From Coenobita brevimanus (lineage: Eukaryota > Arthropoda > Malacostraca > Decapoda > Coenobitidae), in the NCBI GenBank assembly GCA_032717465.1, contig CM064653.1:35145103-35209102 (forward strand): 64,000 nt of DNA. Reading direction: 5' to 3'. This document shows, in pieces, positions 22,004-34,014 of this stretch. The notes beneath the pieces are model-generated. The model worked only from the letters and a program-made list of their open reading frames with translations. It made no database searches and was not told the origin of the DNA. A program made the translations under genes and the position numbers. Positions within the stretch are counted from its first letter, which is position 1; each line of letters opens with the position of its first letter.

Positions 22004-24515
22004 CAGTGGAAGCTCGATTATCCAGGCTCGGATTATCCAGCTTTCGGTATATCTAGGCCGTGACCCAATGGTTCAGTGGTATAGTAATTCATAGAATTAT
22101 CCGTACGATAGCTCCGGTTTAAACAGGAAGCATCCAGTTTCTAGAGAGAGAGAGGCATGGATAAACCAGAGAGAGTCTTGCTCACCCTGCCCCCACCCAC
22201 ACCTCCTGCTCACAACTCGATCACAAGGGTTGTAGGATGGAGTTTGGTGAGGCAACTGTTACTCCTGACGTAGCCTAACCTTGCTTAACTACTTAATAAT
22301 TTAACCTAACCTGACCTAACCTGGGCTCCAGTTGGGAAATTGGGAAACTAAATCCACTTTTGTGTACAATGAGTTTCATCCATTATGCCCGAAGCAATCG
22401 TAGGTACGGCTTAAAGAACGTGATAAAAGAGAAAATCTTTCAGCAAGAGAAGGTAATTTACTACCCTCAAAATAGAAAAACACAGAAAACAAACTGGAGG
22501 AATATGAAGTGAATTGGTGAGGTCTTTAGGCTGTATGCTTAGACGAAAAGTAATGGGTTTCCTAGTTTTAGGGAATGAAATGAAACAAGAATGTCTGCTA
22601 ATCAGAAAAAAAAAAATACTCATCTCATGTGTTCTCGTAAGTTAGCATTGAGTTCTGCATTTTTCGTTAGGTATCGCGCCTCCCAACACATTTCGGACCA
22701 ACAGAGCATTGTTATTTCTTCCTCTTACATTTACTGTTCACTCTTTTGTTCGTTCTTAAGTGTACTGTATGTGTGAAAGAGAGAATTAATACAAACAATA
22801 ATGCATTCCATTAACCCCATCATAGCTGTCAGCCTCGAACAATGCTTTACTGTACCGGTGTCAGGGATGTTGGGTTAGGGAGAGCTATAAAAAACTGCGA
22901 ACAATTATGGGAAGGGAACGAAGGTCACTGGTATGTTTTCACGACCCTCCTCTATCATCTCAAACAGTCAGGCGGCCTGCCACTTCATCTCAGATGTTTT
23001 CGCCGATATGTTTAAATGCTAATGTAACATGCACCCTAATTATGAGTAAGTTTCTTCCAATATGCCGGAAACAAACGTAGGTAAGGCTTAAGGAACGTTA
23101 TGATAATAAGAAAACAAACTAGAAAAATACAAAAACAAACTAGAGAATATGAATTGAATTGGTAAGGTTATTACGCTGTATGCTTGGACGAAAATTTAAG
23201 AGTTTCACAATTATAGGGGACGAAATGGAACAGTTATGTTTACTAATAAGAAAAAATAGTTTCATCTCAAGTGTTCTTGTAAGGTGGCATTCAGTTCCAC
23301 ATTCATTGTTCGATGTCGCTTCCCAACACATTTCGGACCGACAGAGCATACAGTTATTTCTGCTCCTTACAGTTAAGTGTACATTTATTGCACATTCTTT
23401 TGTTCGTTCGTGTATGTGTGAAAGAGAGTATTGATACAAACAATAATGTATTCCATTAACCCCTTATGGCTGTTAGCCTTGAACAATGCTTTACTGTACC
23501 GGTGTCAGTAACGTTAAGTTAGGGAGAGCCATAAAAACTGCGAACAATTATGGGAAGGGAACCAAGGTCACTGGTATGTTTATACGACCCTACTCTACAA
23601 TCCCAAACAGCTCGGCGGTCCTTTCATCCCAGATGTTTTCGCCGATATGTTTAAATGCTAAAGTAACATGCACCCTAACTTTATGTTTAAATTCTAATGT
23701 AACATGCCCCCTAATTTTCTTTCACGAATCATAACAAATCACAAGATGGGTTTAGGGAGGAGGGGAAAAAGCCAGGTGTACCAGATGAGTCTTTTCACAT
23801 CTGTAAGAAAAAGAAACTGACTTTATAACTTTGAAAAAATGGTTTCAAGGTCTGCCACAGGAGTACACAAATTTCTGAACTCACGAACATTGAGTATTTG
23901 AGGGGGGTAAACATACGCTTTGCTGTAAGCAGTTAAAGCACCTTACCAAATCAGTTCATCCTGATAGTCTGTTATATTTTTCTGATTATTTCTGGGTTGG
24001 TAAATAAACATTTCTTGTTAAATCTTTCCCCGCTGTTTTTATCTGTTCTGGTGTGACGACTCTTTGATTCGTTAACGTAATGGTAGAAGACACTGTTCTA
24101 ATCTAAGTGTTTAAACCTGGCCTAACCTAGCTTAACTGCACCTAATAATGTAACCTAACCTAATCTTCAGTTGGGAAGTTGGGAAACGAAGTCCACATTT
24201 GAGTACGATGAGTTTCGTCCATTGTGCTGGAAACAATCGTAGGTACAGCTTTAGAACGTGACGATACTAACAGGGAGGAAATCTTTCAGTTAGAAAACAT
24301 GATTTACCGAACTGAATATAGTCTGAAAAATACTGAAACAAGCTGGAGGAATATACATTGAACTGGAAAGGTCTTTCTGGTACTTAAGTGTGCATTTACC
24401 GGTAAATAAATCAGTCTAACAGTACAGTACTTGTGTTTCCGCCGGATTAATCGTGCTTTTGGATTAGTCAGGCACCCCTTAACACCATATAGCCCGGATA
24501 ATCGGGCTATCTCTG
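22004..24515. mobile_element. Second pogo/Tigger-like element nested in the first
   Basis: The left end CAGTGGAAGCTCGATTATCC and right end CAGAGATAGCCCGATTATCC (reverse strand) share the 'cgattatcc' core typical of Tigger ends. TA flanks at 22002-22003 and 24516-24517. No transposase frame; the interior carries a duplicated segment and CCTAA-like patches (22265-22320, 24115-24165). Confidence 0.75.
22340..23700. repeat. Duplicated ~700-bp segment inside pogo-like element
   Basis: The interval from 'gagtttcatccattatgcc' (about 22370) to the ATG-rich end near 23000 recurs from 'gtttcttccaatatgcc' (about 23050) to about 23700, with matching landmarks (tgtatgcttagacg, cccaacacatttcgg, caatgctttactgtacc). 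A partial third copy starts at about 24205. A segmental duplication is likelier than three insertions. Confidence 0.7.
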
Positions 24516-25105
24516 TACATGAATATGAAAAATAAAGAAATTAGTGAACATACTGTATATAAATGTAATGGTACAGTAGGCCTACAAGTTCACATGCACT
24601 TACCTAAACTTATAGTAGGTTCCTTATTTACGTATGTACAATAGAAGGGGTTGATTGGAGTCTGCTACTGCTGGAAGAAGTCCCCAGCACACTCGAATAG
24701 TAATTTCAGAGGTATTTCGGTACGAAGTTCACAAAGCACACAGAAGAATCAAGAGAAGTCAGCAGCAGCACGGCAACAACTCGGAAGAATGGCGAAACAG
24801 TTTCTCTTTCCCATGCTAGACTCACTACATGTTTGTCCTCTCTTTATGCTATAGGAGAAAGAGCTAGCCTCTGAGCTTCATGGCAGTGGTAGACTCGTTC
24901 CATCACTTTCACTATCTCACTCACTAAGGCGGGTAAAGGCGGGTAGCTAGCTGGCGAGCCTCATGGAGAATTTCAAGACTGACGAAAAAAATTGGAGAAT
25001 CTGCCGAACGATCGGAGATTTTCGTAAATGGGACTATTTCTCAAAACTGCCGAAATGTCAGATTTGCCGGGGAATTGGATGCCGAAATATTGGACTTTTA
25101 CTGTA

Positions 25106-26896
25106 CTTGGAAATGATATTGGTGGAAGTCAAGTGTGTCCAGCTCCTCAGTTGTCTAGTGAGCCAGTGGCTGCGACCCGGGATTGCGATGTCCCTGATGT
25201 GTTCCCTGCATGTGCTGTCACTAGGGCTAAGTCTAAAGTTACTGGTGATTTAGAGGATAATGATGATGATGATGTTATCCTAGCTGACACTTTTCTTGCT
25301 AATTTGGACCACTCACCAGATGAGGCAGTACCCCGTAGTGTTGATAATTTGTCTCGTCAAGAGTTGGTTGAGTTGCAGGTTGCTGACCCTAAGTTGAAAG
25401 GTCTAGCTAACTCTGCTTGCAGTGAGGAAGAGTCAGCTGGTGCTTCTACTTGTTATTATATAAAGTCAGGAGTACTTATGAGGAAGTGGAGACCCCCAAC
25501 AGCATCAGCCAACTGTGAGTGGGAGGTTGTACATCAAGTTGTCATCCCTCGTGTTTGTAGGCAGGATATCATTAGAGTGGCTCATGATTCCAGTTTGGCA
25601 GGACACCTTGGAGTGAGGAAGACTGTGGCACGCATTTTGAAACACTTCTACTGGCCAGGTATCTTCAGGGATGTTTCCTGGTATTGTAAGTCTTGTCACA
25701 CCTGTCAAGTTGTGGGGAAGTGTAATCAGACCGAAAAGGTTGCACCTCTAGTTCCCATTCCTCCTCTTGAGGCGCCATTCACCCGTGTGTTGGTGGATAT
25801 TGTGGGCCCTCTTCCTGAGACTTCTTCAGGATTTTCTTATGTGTTGACCCTGATTGATATGGCTACTCGTTATCCTGAAGCCATTCCACTTAGAAATATC
25901 TCAGCAAAGAACGTGGTTAAGGAAATGCTAGGGTTCTTCACAAAGTTTGGTCAGCCCAAGGAGGTACAGTCAGACTGGGGAAGTAATTTCATGTCAAATG
26001 TTTTCAAGCAGTCTCTGAAAGAGTTGGGCATCACCCAGATCACGTCTTCAGCTTACCATCCCCAGACCCAAGGAGCGTTGGAGAGATATCATCAAACACT
26101 CAAATTGATGCTCAAGAAATACTGTTTGGAACATCAGAAAGACTGGGATAAAGGTCTTCCATTTGTTGTGTTTGCTGCAAGAGAATCTCCAAATGAATCA
26201 CTGGGCTTCTCATCTTTTGAACTACTGTTTGGCCATGAAGTAAGAGGACCCCTTAAGTTACTCAAGGAATGCTGGCTGTCGGAGGAAGATGACGTCAACC
26301 TGCTGGAGTATGTGATGAAGTTCAAAGAACGGCTGTCCACTGCTTTACAGCTGGCGAGAGAGAATTTAGGAGCTGCTCAGGAGAAGATGAAAACTTGGTA
26401 TGATAAGAAGTCCAGGTTACGCCACTTTCAGCCAGGAGATCAGGTTTTAATTCTGCTACCAGTGCATGGGCAACCTCTTCAAGCCAAGTTTAGTGGTCCT
26501 TATTTCGTGGAGAAGAAACTCAGTGATGTCAACTATGTCATCGCCACACCAGATCATAGAAAGAACAAGCAACTTTGTCACATCAACATGCTAAAGTTAT
26601 ATCACAGGCGGGACGAAAATAATCCAGTCTGCACTGTAGCTGTTCCACCCGAGTCTGCAAGTGAAGCTCTCCCATGCAGTATGAGCCTGAGTGATAGTTT
26701 GGGGAAGAATCCTGATATCATGAATGATCTCCAGACTAAGCTTTCTCATCTACCTCCCGAGGAAAGGCAGGAGTTTTCGGCATTACTGCAGGAGTACCCG
26801 CAAGTGTTCCGTGCCACTCCAGGAAGAACCACTGTGTTGATGCATGATGTCGATGTTGGAGACGCAAAGCCAATTAATTGCCTCCTTACCGTGTGA
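25106..26896 (+). pseudogene. Gypsy protease end and integrase
   Basis: After the protease end (LGNDIGG) comes the integrase. The zinc-binding part shows H-x-H spacing in VAHDSSLAGHLGVRK and CKSCHTC. The catalytic core shows D in LVDIVGPLP, D in SDWGSNF and E in YHPQTQGALERYHQ, so the D-D-E triad is present. A GPY/F-like end (FSGPYFVEKKL) follows. The integrase lies upstream of RT. The frame ends at 26896; the RT continues in another frame from about 26878 (PPYRVNPVK), so a small deletion or insertion lies around 26875. The normal Gln of SDQGSNF is Trp here. Confidence 0.88.
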
Positions 26897-28619
26897 ACCC
26901 AGTGAAAGTTCCTCTCATCGAGAAGGAGCTTGGCTACCTGTTGGACCACAAGATGATTGAGCCCTGTCAGAGCGAGTGGAGTTCTCCTGTCACTCTAGTC
27001 CCTAAGCCAGGTGGGTCACAGCGGCTTTGCATCGACTACAGACGTGTTAATCAGATAACCAAAACAGACACTTACCCTCTCCCTCGCGTGGAAGATTGCA
27101 TAGACAAGATCGGAAAGGCTAGGTACAGTCACTCATAAAAGAAAAGACCCCCCCTGCCTTAGAGGCCATATAACTCGGGGTATTCAGTGTTGGTAACAGT
27201 GTATTTGACATCAGCCATATGGGGGGATGAGGAGGGGTGTTTGAGAGGAGGGCGGAGTTAGTCTGCACGAAACACTGCTTCAATCCACATTTCGAGTCAA
27301 ACATACTTTATATCTGACTTGTTATGGTGTCCTTCACACAAAATTAACTTTATGCTACAAGAACAAAGAACTTTCAGGTGATAACACAATCCCATACCCG
27401 AACATTTATGCATTAATGCCGCACATGATGCAAATGAAACCCCCGGCCTCAAGGGTTAAATGAAAGGGCTCGACACACTTACAATGAACTTTGAATGAAC
27501 TTCCCCCAAACGCAGCTTCACACCCCCACACCTGACGTCATTTACAGTGTTACCAGGACCGATATCATATTGGTTGAAAGGTGTCTTGGCCGGGGGGGTC
27601 GTTTCTTTTATGAGTGACTGTACATAAGTAAGTTTGATTTGTTAAAGGGATACTGGCAAGTACCTATGACTGAAAGTGCTAGGGAGATCTCATGTTTTGT
27701 AACACTAGGAAAGACTTTTGCATGTTCTGTAATGCCATATGGTATGAAGAATGCACCAGCCACATTTCAGAAGCTCATGAATGTTGTAACAGAGGGTTTG
27801 GCAGGGTGTGTTGTTTATATTGATGATGTATTAATCTTCAGTGACAACTGGAAAGATCACCTATGCCATGTCAGTAAATTTCTTGAGCGTTTAGTTCAGG
27901 CTAATCTTGTAGCTAATTTATCAAAGTGTGAGTTTGGTGAAGCTAAAGTTCAGTACCTTGGGTATGTAATTGGTGATGGACATGTTGCACCACCAGGAGC
28001 TAAGGTTCAGGTTATAAGTGATCTTCCCAGACCTAAAAGTAGGAAAGAGCTACAAAGATTTTTGGGAATGGTAGGTTATTACAGGAGATTTGTTCTTAAC
28101 TTTTCTATTCTTGTATCACCACTTACAGACCTACTGAAAAAGGGAGTTAAATTTGTCTGGACCGATAACTGTGAATCCTCTTTCAACAAACTTAAAGCTA
28201 TCGTATTAAGTCAGCCAGTGCTCGCTACTCCAAATTTTGCTAAGCCTTTTAAGATGGCTGTTGATGCAAGTGATACAGGAGCTGGGGCTGTTTTGCTGCA
28301 AGAGGATGATCAGGGTATTGAACACCCTGTATCTTATTACAGTAAGAAGTTCACTCCACCTCAAAAGAACTACTCAACTATTGAGAAAGAGCTTTTGGCC
28401 TTGATTTTGGGTTTACAGCATTTTTCATTTTATTTGTGTTCTGATTTTGACCCCATAGTCATTTATACCAATCATAACCCACTGAAATTCCTTAGTAAGT
28501 TTAAAGATAAAAATCAGAGATTGACAAGATGGAGTCTACTTCTTCAGGAGTATTCATTAGACATACAACATGTCAAGGGGAAAGAAAATGTTATTGCAGA
28601 TTGCTTATCTAGACTTTAG
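26878..28619 (+). pseudogene. Gypsy reverse transcriptase and RNase H
   Basis: RT fingers and palm begin at PPYRVNPVK, with CIDYRRVNQ, then a 495-bp MITE interrupts at GKARY. After it come LLKGYWQVPM, YGMKNAPATFQ and VYIDDVLIFS, so the catalytic IDD is intact. RNase H shows AVDASDTGAGAVLL (Asp), IEKELLAL (Glu) and the end IADCLSRL, but the Asp of 'TDHNPL' reads Asn (YTNHNPL), which should impair RNase H. The stop at 28617-28619 comes 60 bases before the 3' LTR. Confidence 0.9.
27126..27620. mobile_element. 495-bp MITE in Gypsy RT
   Basis: Both ends read CAGTCACTCATAAAAGAAA (right end one base different), flanked by TA (27124-27125 and 27621-27622). Taking it out restores RT codons ...KARYISKFD. 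TA target and CAGT ends place it in Tc1/mariner-type MITEs. Confidence 0.9.
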
Positions 28620-28670
28620 ACAGATTGTTTTAGAGTAATAAGAAATTTCCTTTGTAAATTTCTTTTTCTT

Positions 28671-28680
28671 TGTGGGGAGG
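28671..28680 (+). other. Gypsy polypurine tract
   Basis: TGTGGGGAGG directly precedes the 3' LTR, where plus-strand synthesis would be primed. Confidence 0.7.
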
Positions 28681-29475
28681 TGTTACATAGCCTATGATTT
28701 CATCATCCTTTGTGTAATTTTAACACACAGTATGCTGCATGTTTGATCACAAGCGTGTTCTGCCTCAGTTCCCCCCTTCTACCGTTATAGTAGAGTAAGT
28801 CGTCCTTTCTGTTGTTCAGAGTAGGATTGTCAGCTCTTTGTCCCCTATGGCTTCATTTGCGCGTCCTTCTTACAAGTTGTATCAAGCTCTGCTGGCCCCT
28901 ATATAATGAGCTCAGTCTCTGCATTATTGCCACTTAGATCTACTCCTCATTTTGTTCACATCTCTGTCCTCCCCTGTACAGTTATTATTGTGAGTGCTCA
29001 GGAAGTCTCCAACCATCTAGCAGCTGTGTAATTTGAGTATAAGTGTTATTGCATTTTGTTCTTGTACTGTATAGCATAAGTTGTTAATTTGTAGGCCTAG
29101 TGAGGTTTTTGTAATTCATGTAAGGTTCTTATTGTTAGCCATTGTTCATAATATTTTGTATCTGTAATAATTTATCTTGCATTAACTGAGCATTACCCAG
29201 TGTATTTTCATTTTATCAGGGCTGACTTAGATAAATTTACTCTTGCTAATTTCATGTTAATAGAGGCTATTGCAGTTAACTATATATTTAACCTGTTTTT
29301 TTTTGCCATTACATTATCCTTATGAGTCCTGAATGTTTTGTTGTTAGTTTGAGCATTAAACTTTAACTTATAATTTTACCTAACTCTTTTGTTTTGAACC
29401 TGGAACTTTACGGGACAGTAGTGACTCTTAGTATTCTCACTTAATGTGTAGATTATCTTTCTCTGTTCCGTAACA
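28681..29475 (+). repeat. Gypsy 3' LTR
   Basis: 795 bp, TGTTAC...GTAACA. Partner of 19387-20179. Confidence 0.93.
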
Positions 29476-29499
29476 ATATATATATGTATATATATATAT

Positions 29500-29540
<41 letters not shown>

Positions 29541-29641
29541 TTTTATGTGTCCGACTTCTGGGCATAGGCTTCACAGCCTGCTCTCAAGGCCCAGTAGTCC
29601 TCCTACATACCATACACCTCTCTACATGTCACACACACACA
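29476..29641. repeat. (TA)n and (CA)n with short unique spacer
   Basis: TA and CA arrays, then 'ccgacttctgggcatagg' sequence of unknown origin, then CA repeats. Confidence 0.8.
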
Positions 29642-29866
29642 CAGGTAATCCCTTAATTCACGTGAGGGTTACGTTTCCAGACCCTTCGCGTATGTGGTAA
29701 ATTCGCGTATACGTTCTGCCCATGTGTGCATGTAATTACGCATGTGTATTAAGTGTATTACATCTGAATAATACTGTTTATGCACTACATACACCTAATA
29801 AACTAGCATAAAGTATGAAGACAAAAATGTAAGAAATTTACCACCGAAAGCTGAGAAGCACAGGCG

Positions 29867-30117
29867 CAGGTGGAGACACTATCAGTCTGGTGCACTAGCC
29901 CTCACTGCCTCCCTTATGCTACATTCTTTGCCTTCTTTCTTGTACGAACATTTGACTCACTCACTCCAAACATACGGTTCCAAGACAATTGACAGGCGTA
30001 GGTGGAGACACTTTAGCACAGTCTGATGCACTAGCCCTCACTGCCTCCCGTATGCTATATTCTGCTTTCTTTATTGTACGAAGAGTTGACTCATTCACCC
30101 CAAACATACGATTCCGA
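29867..30117. repeat. Two tandem units of about 125 bp
   Basis: Units from 'caggtggagacacta' and 'taggtggagacacttt', each running through 'ctcactgcctccc' and 'ccaaacatacg', are near-identical in order. They lie in the pogo-like MITE at 29642-30788. Confidence 0.7.
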
Positions 30118-30359
30118 GACAATTCACCGTCAAGTCAATTCACCGTCAAAACATGGACGATTCCCCATCAGGACAATTCGCACCCAGGAAGATTCCCTGT
30201 CATTCTATAAACATACTTGTTATTGATTAATTAATACTTTAATAACCAATTTTCAGGGGGATTTTATAACTCATATAAGTAAAAAACTAGTGTACTCTAC
30301 TTGCTAAATAAACTGGTATGTAAATAAATGACGGGGAATTGTCCTGACGGCGAATTGTC
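30118..30359. mobile_element. GACAATTC-type MITE, second copy
   Basis: Left end GACAATTCACCGTCA, right end TGACGGCGAATTGTC. The left arm carries the motif four times. Related to 5488-5836. Confidence 0.6.
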
Positions 30360-30812
30360 ACTGACATTCCTTCCTTAAGTTTGCCCAACACCTTAACTTT
30401 CTCTGTCAGCAACATCACTTTTCAAGTCCATTTTGGTGTGTTACCACATGCATCACTAGCACTATGCTTAGGCCCCATGTTGGCAGACAAGGTAAACAAT
30501 CACTGGAAGGCAGAAAAATAAGCCACAAATAAGACTCGCAAGTCATGCAGGGTTTGACCGTCGGATTCAAACTGACTGTGTGATGCGTGGTAGACCGACC
30601 TTCCACACACACACACACACACACATGTATGCACATGGGCAGCAGGTAGGCATATTTATATTTTATTTATTTCTCGTATATTAAAATTATTTATTTGAAT
30701 ACTATAATTTTGTTTTAATTATTGTATGAAAAATTCGTGGAAACCGAAATCACGTGATAAAAGTTTGCATGAATTAAGGGATTACCTGTATATATACACA
30801 TACTGTATATAT

Positions 30813-31730
<918 letters not shown>

Positions 31731-31756
31731 ATACAGTAAATCTATTACTGTACTTT

Positions 31757-33070
31757 ATATTTGCGAGTAAAATATATGGTAGAATACTCATTGATAGGGT
31801 TAGGCATATGACAGAGGAGCTAGTTGGAGAAGAACAAGGGGGATTTAGGAAGGGAAAAGGGTGTGTAGATCAGATATTTGTTCTGAGATGTTTTGTGGAG
31901 AAGTATCTAGAGAAGGGAAGGAAAGTGTATGCTGCCTTCATGGGCTGGGAGAAAGCTTATGACAGAATAGATAGGCAAGGTATGTGGAAGGTATTAAGAA
32001 TATATGGAGTGGAGGGGAAATTGTTGAGTGCTGTGAAGAGTATGTACGAGGGAGCTTGGGCTACGGTGGGAGTGGATGGTGAGCTGAGTGAGTTCTTTGA
32101 TCTCAATGTGGGACTGAAACAGGGGTGTGTGATGTCTCCATGACTGTTTAATATATATATGGATGGGGTTGTAAAGGAGGTGCAAGGTAGGGCAGTGGAT
32201 GTGGGGCTTGCCCTAATGAATGAGGGTGAGATTTGGAAGCTTCTGGTGTTGCTGTTTGCTGATGATACAGTATTGTTGAGTGAAGATGAATGGGAGTTGC
32301 AAGGTTTGGTGAATGAATTTGGGACAGTGTGTAGGAGGAGGAAGCTGAAAGTTAATGTAAACAAAAGTAAAGTTATGGTGTTTGAGAGGAATGAAGTCAC
32401 AGAGTGTGCAGTGAGGTTGGATGGTGAGGATATGGAGAATGTGAGTGCATTCAAGTACTTGGGTAGTGTGATGAGTAAGGATGGAACTTTGGGGGATGAA
32501 GTATGTGAGAGGGTACAACAGGGAAGGAAGGTTGTTGGTACACTGAAAGCAGTGATGAGAAATAGGGAGGTGAGTATGGAAGTTAAGAAGTTGCTGCATG
32601 ATGGTATTGTGATCCCTACCCTGACGTATGGAAGCGAGGCATGGACCTTGCAAGAAGGGAACAAGTCAAGAGTGAGAGCAGTGGAAATGAGTTACTTGAG
32701 AGGAGCATGTGGAGTGACGTGGAGGGACAGGTTAACGAATGAAGAAGTGAAGGAACGTTGTGGGGTAGATGTGGATGTGGTTGAGAAGATTAGGAGAAAT
32801 ACACTGAGGTGGTTTGGACATGTGGAGAGAATGGAGAATGAAAGACTGACTAAGAGGGTGTATGTAGGTGAGGTGGAGGGAGGGAGAAGGAGGGGTAGAC
32901 TGAGGATGAGGTGGAGGGATGGAGTTGAGAGGTATATGAGGGAGGGGGGGGTGAGTTGGGGGGAGGGTAGTCAAATGGTGGGTGACAGAGTGACTTGGAG
33001 GTGTTTTGTCTGCGGCCACCCTTTGCGGGATTAGGGCGTCGGGCTATAGATAGATAGGTAGATAGATAGA
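31757..33070 (+). mobile_element. RTE-1 LINE, 5'-truncated, RT region
   Basis: Begins within RT and ends in (ATAG)n at about 33045-33070. Broken only by a TGA at 32142. The protein has VGEEQGGFRKGKGCVDQIF, EKAYDRIDR, VGLKQGCVMSP, LLFADDTVLLSE, YLGSVMSKDG, LTYGSEAWTL, RWFGHVERM and ends CGHPLRD at 33034. The FADD catalytic motif is intact. This is the least damaged RTE-1 3' half here. Confidence 0.85.
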
Positions 33071-33348
33071 CTGTACAAATAGGCTATGTATAGGTAGGGT
33101 CTGGGTATGGTAGGGAATTAGTGTTCATTATCCGGATGTTGCCGCTAACCGGACATGCCTTTGGCTCTATTATGTCGAAGTAAATGAGAGATTACTGTAC
33201 TTGTTTATTAATGCTGAACTAAAGAAGCATTTATAAAGCAGTGAAAATAAACATTAAAAACAATTTGGTGCATGTCATAGGCTAGGTTAGGATGGGAGGT
33301 TGCATACCTTAGGCTAAGTCAGGCTAGGCTAGACAGACATAATGGTGA

Positions 33349-33475
33349 GACGAAATACGTGCTGAATCAGTGGTCATTTACTGAATTGGCATTTTTAATA
33401 GGAAAATATTATAATTTTAATCACTGTGCAGGCTCATACACACCTAATTATCTTAAATCCAGTAAAAAAAATGTG

Positions 33476-33517
<42 letters not shown>

Positions 33518-33978
33518 TTAGAGCAAAAATGTCTTAAAGTTAGCAGGTACAGTATTTCCCCTTTAGATCACCAGCACGCCTTGACAGACTTCTGTTTTGC
33601 ATAAATATTGATTTGCTGTGCAAATAAATGTATTTGCATGTTAACCCCTAAACCGCGGGGTTGTTTTGGTGATCCTTGCGTGTCCCACTGGGATATTTGT
33701 GCTCCGACAGACTTTGTAAAAATATTTGCCAAAAACCTGTTATTAGTCCTAGAATATTATAATTACATATTCATATGTGCATATGGCACATACCTTTAGC
33801 TTTCTCCTGGGATGTTTGTTGAGCCTTCGTCAAGTACAGTAGGACTTGTGGAGACTTCTGAAGTTGGGTAACGAAGTCTCCACTTTACACTTCCCGACGC
33901 CCCGTACTATGATTACCACAGCTTGATATTATCACTAGAAACACTATTCTATGATTTTCAAATAGTTTGGAATCCATA

Positions 33979-34014
<36 letters not shown>

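Larger units (their letters stand above)
21797..25103. mobile_element. pogo/Tigger-like element in Gypsy protease
   Basis: The ends are inverted repeats starting CAGTAGAAGTCC and CAGTAAAAGTCC (then ttcggcatc in both), with TA at 21795-21796 and 25104-25105. Host codons rejoin exactly as F-L-L-G-N-D. About 3.3 kb, no transposase frame; a second pogo-like element (22004-24515) fills its middle. It postdates the Gypsy insertion. Confidence 0.85.
19387..29475 (+). mobile_element. Gypsy (Ty3-type) LTR retrotransposon, integrase before RT
   Basis: Two LTRs bound a gag-pol region read on the + strand in the order Gag, protease, integrase, reverse transcriptase, RNase H. Most Gypsy elements have integrase last; the order here is the one known from Gmr1-like elements. 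The span is 10.1 kb, but about 3.8 kb is later insertion (21797-25103 and 27126-27620), leaving about 6.3 kb of native element. It stands in (TA)n on both sides, so the target duplication cannot be told. Frameshift between integrase and RT and two catalytic substitutions indicate a dead copy despite its recent age. Confidence 0.9.
29642..30788. mobile_element. pogo/Tigger-like MITE with CAGGTAATCCC ends
   Basis: Inverted ends CAGGTAATCCCTTAATTCA on both sides; the right flank is TA, the left is CA in a CA array. It holds a tandem duplication and a GACAATTC MITE. Confidence 0.7.

Noticed and set aside
22060..22135. tRNA-Gly-like A box (ggttcagtggta) and weak B box
   Set aside because: No cloverleaf and only a poor B box; likely chance or a SINE relic.
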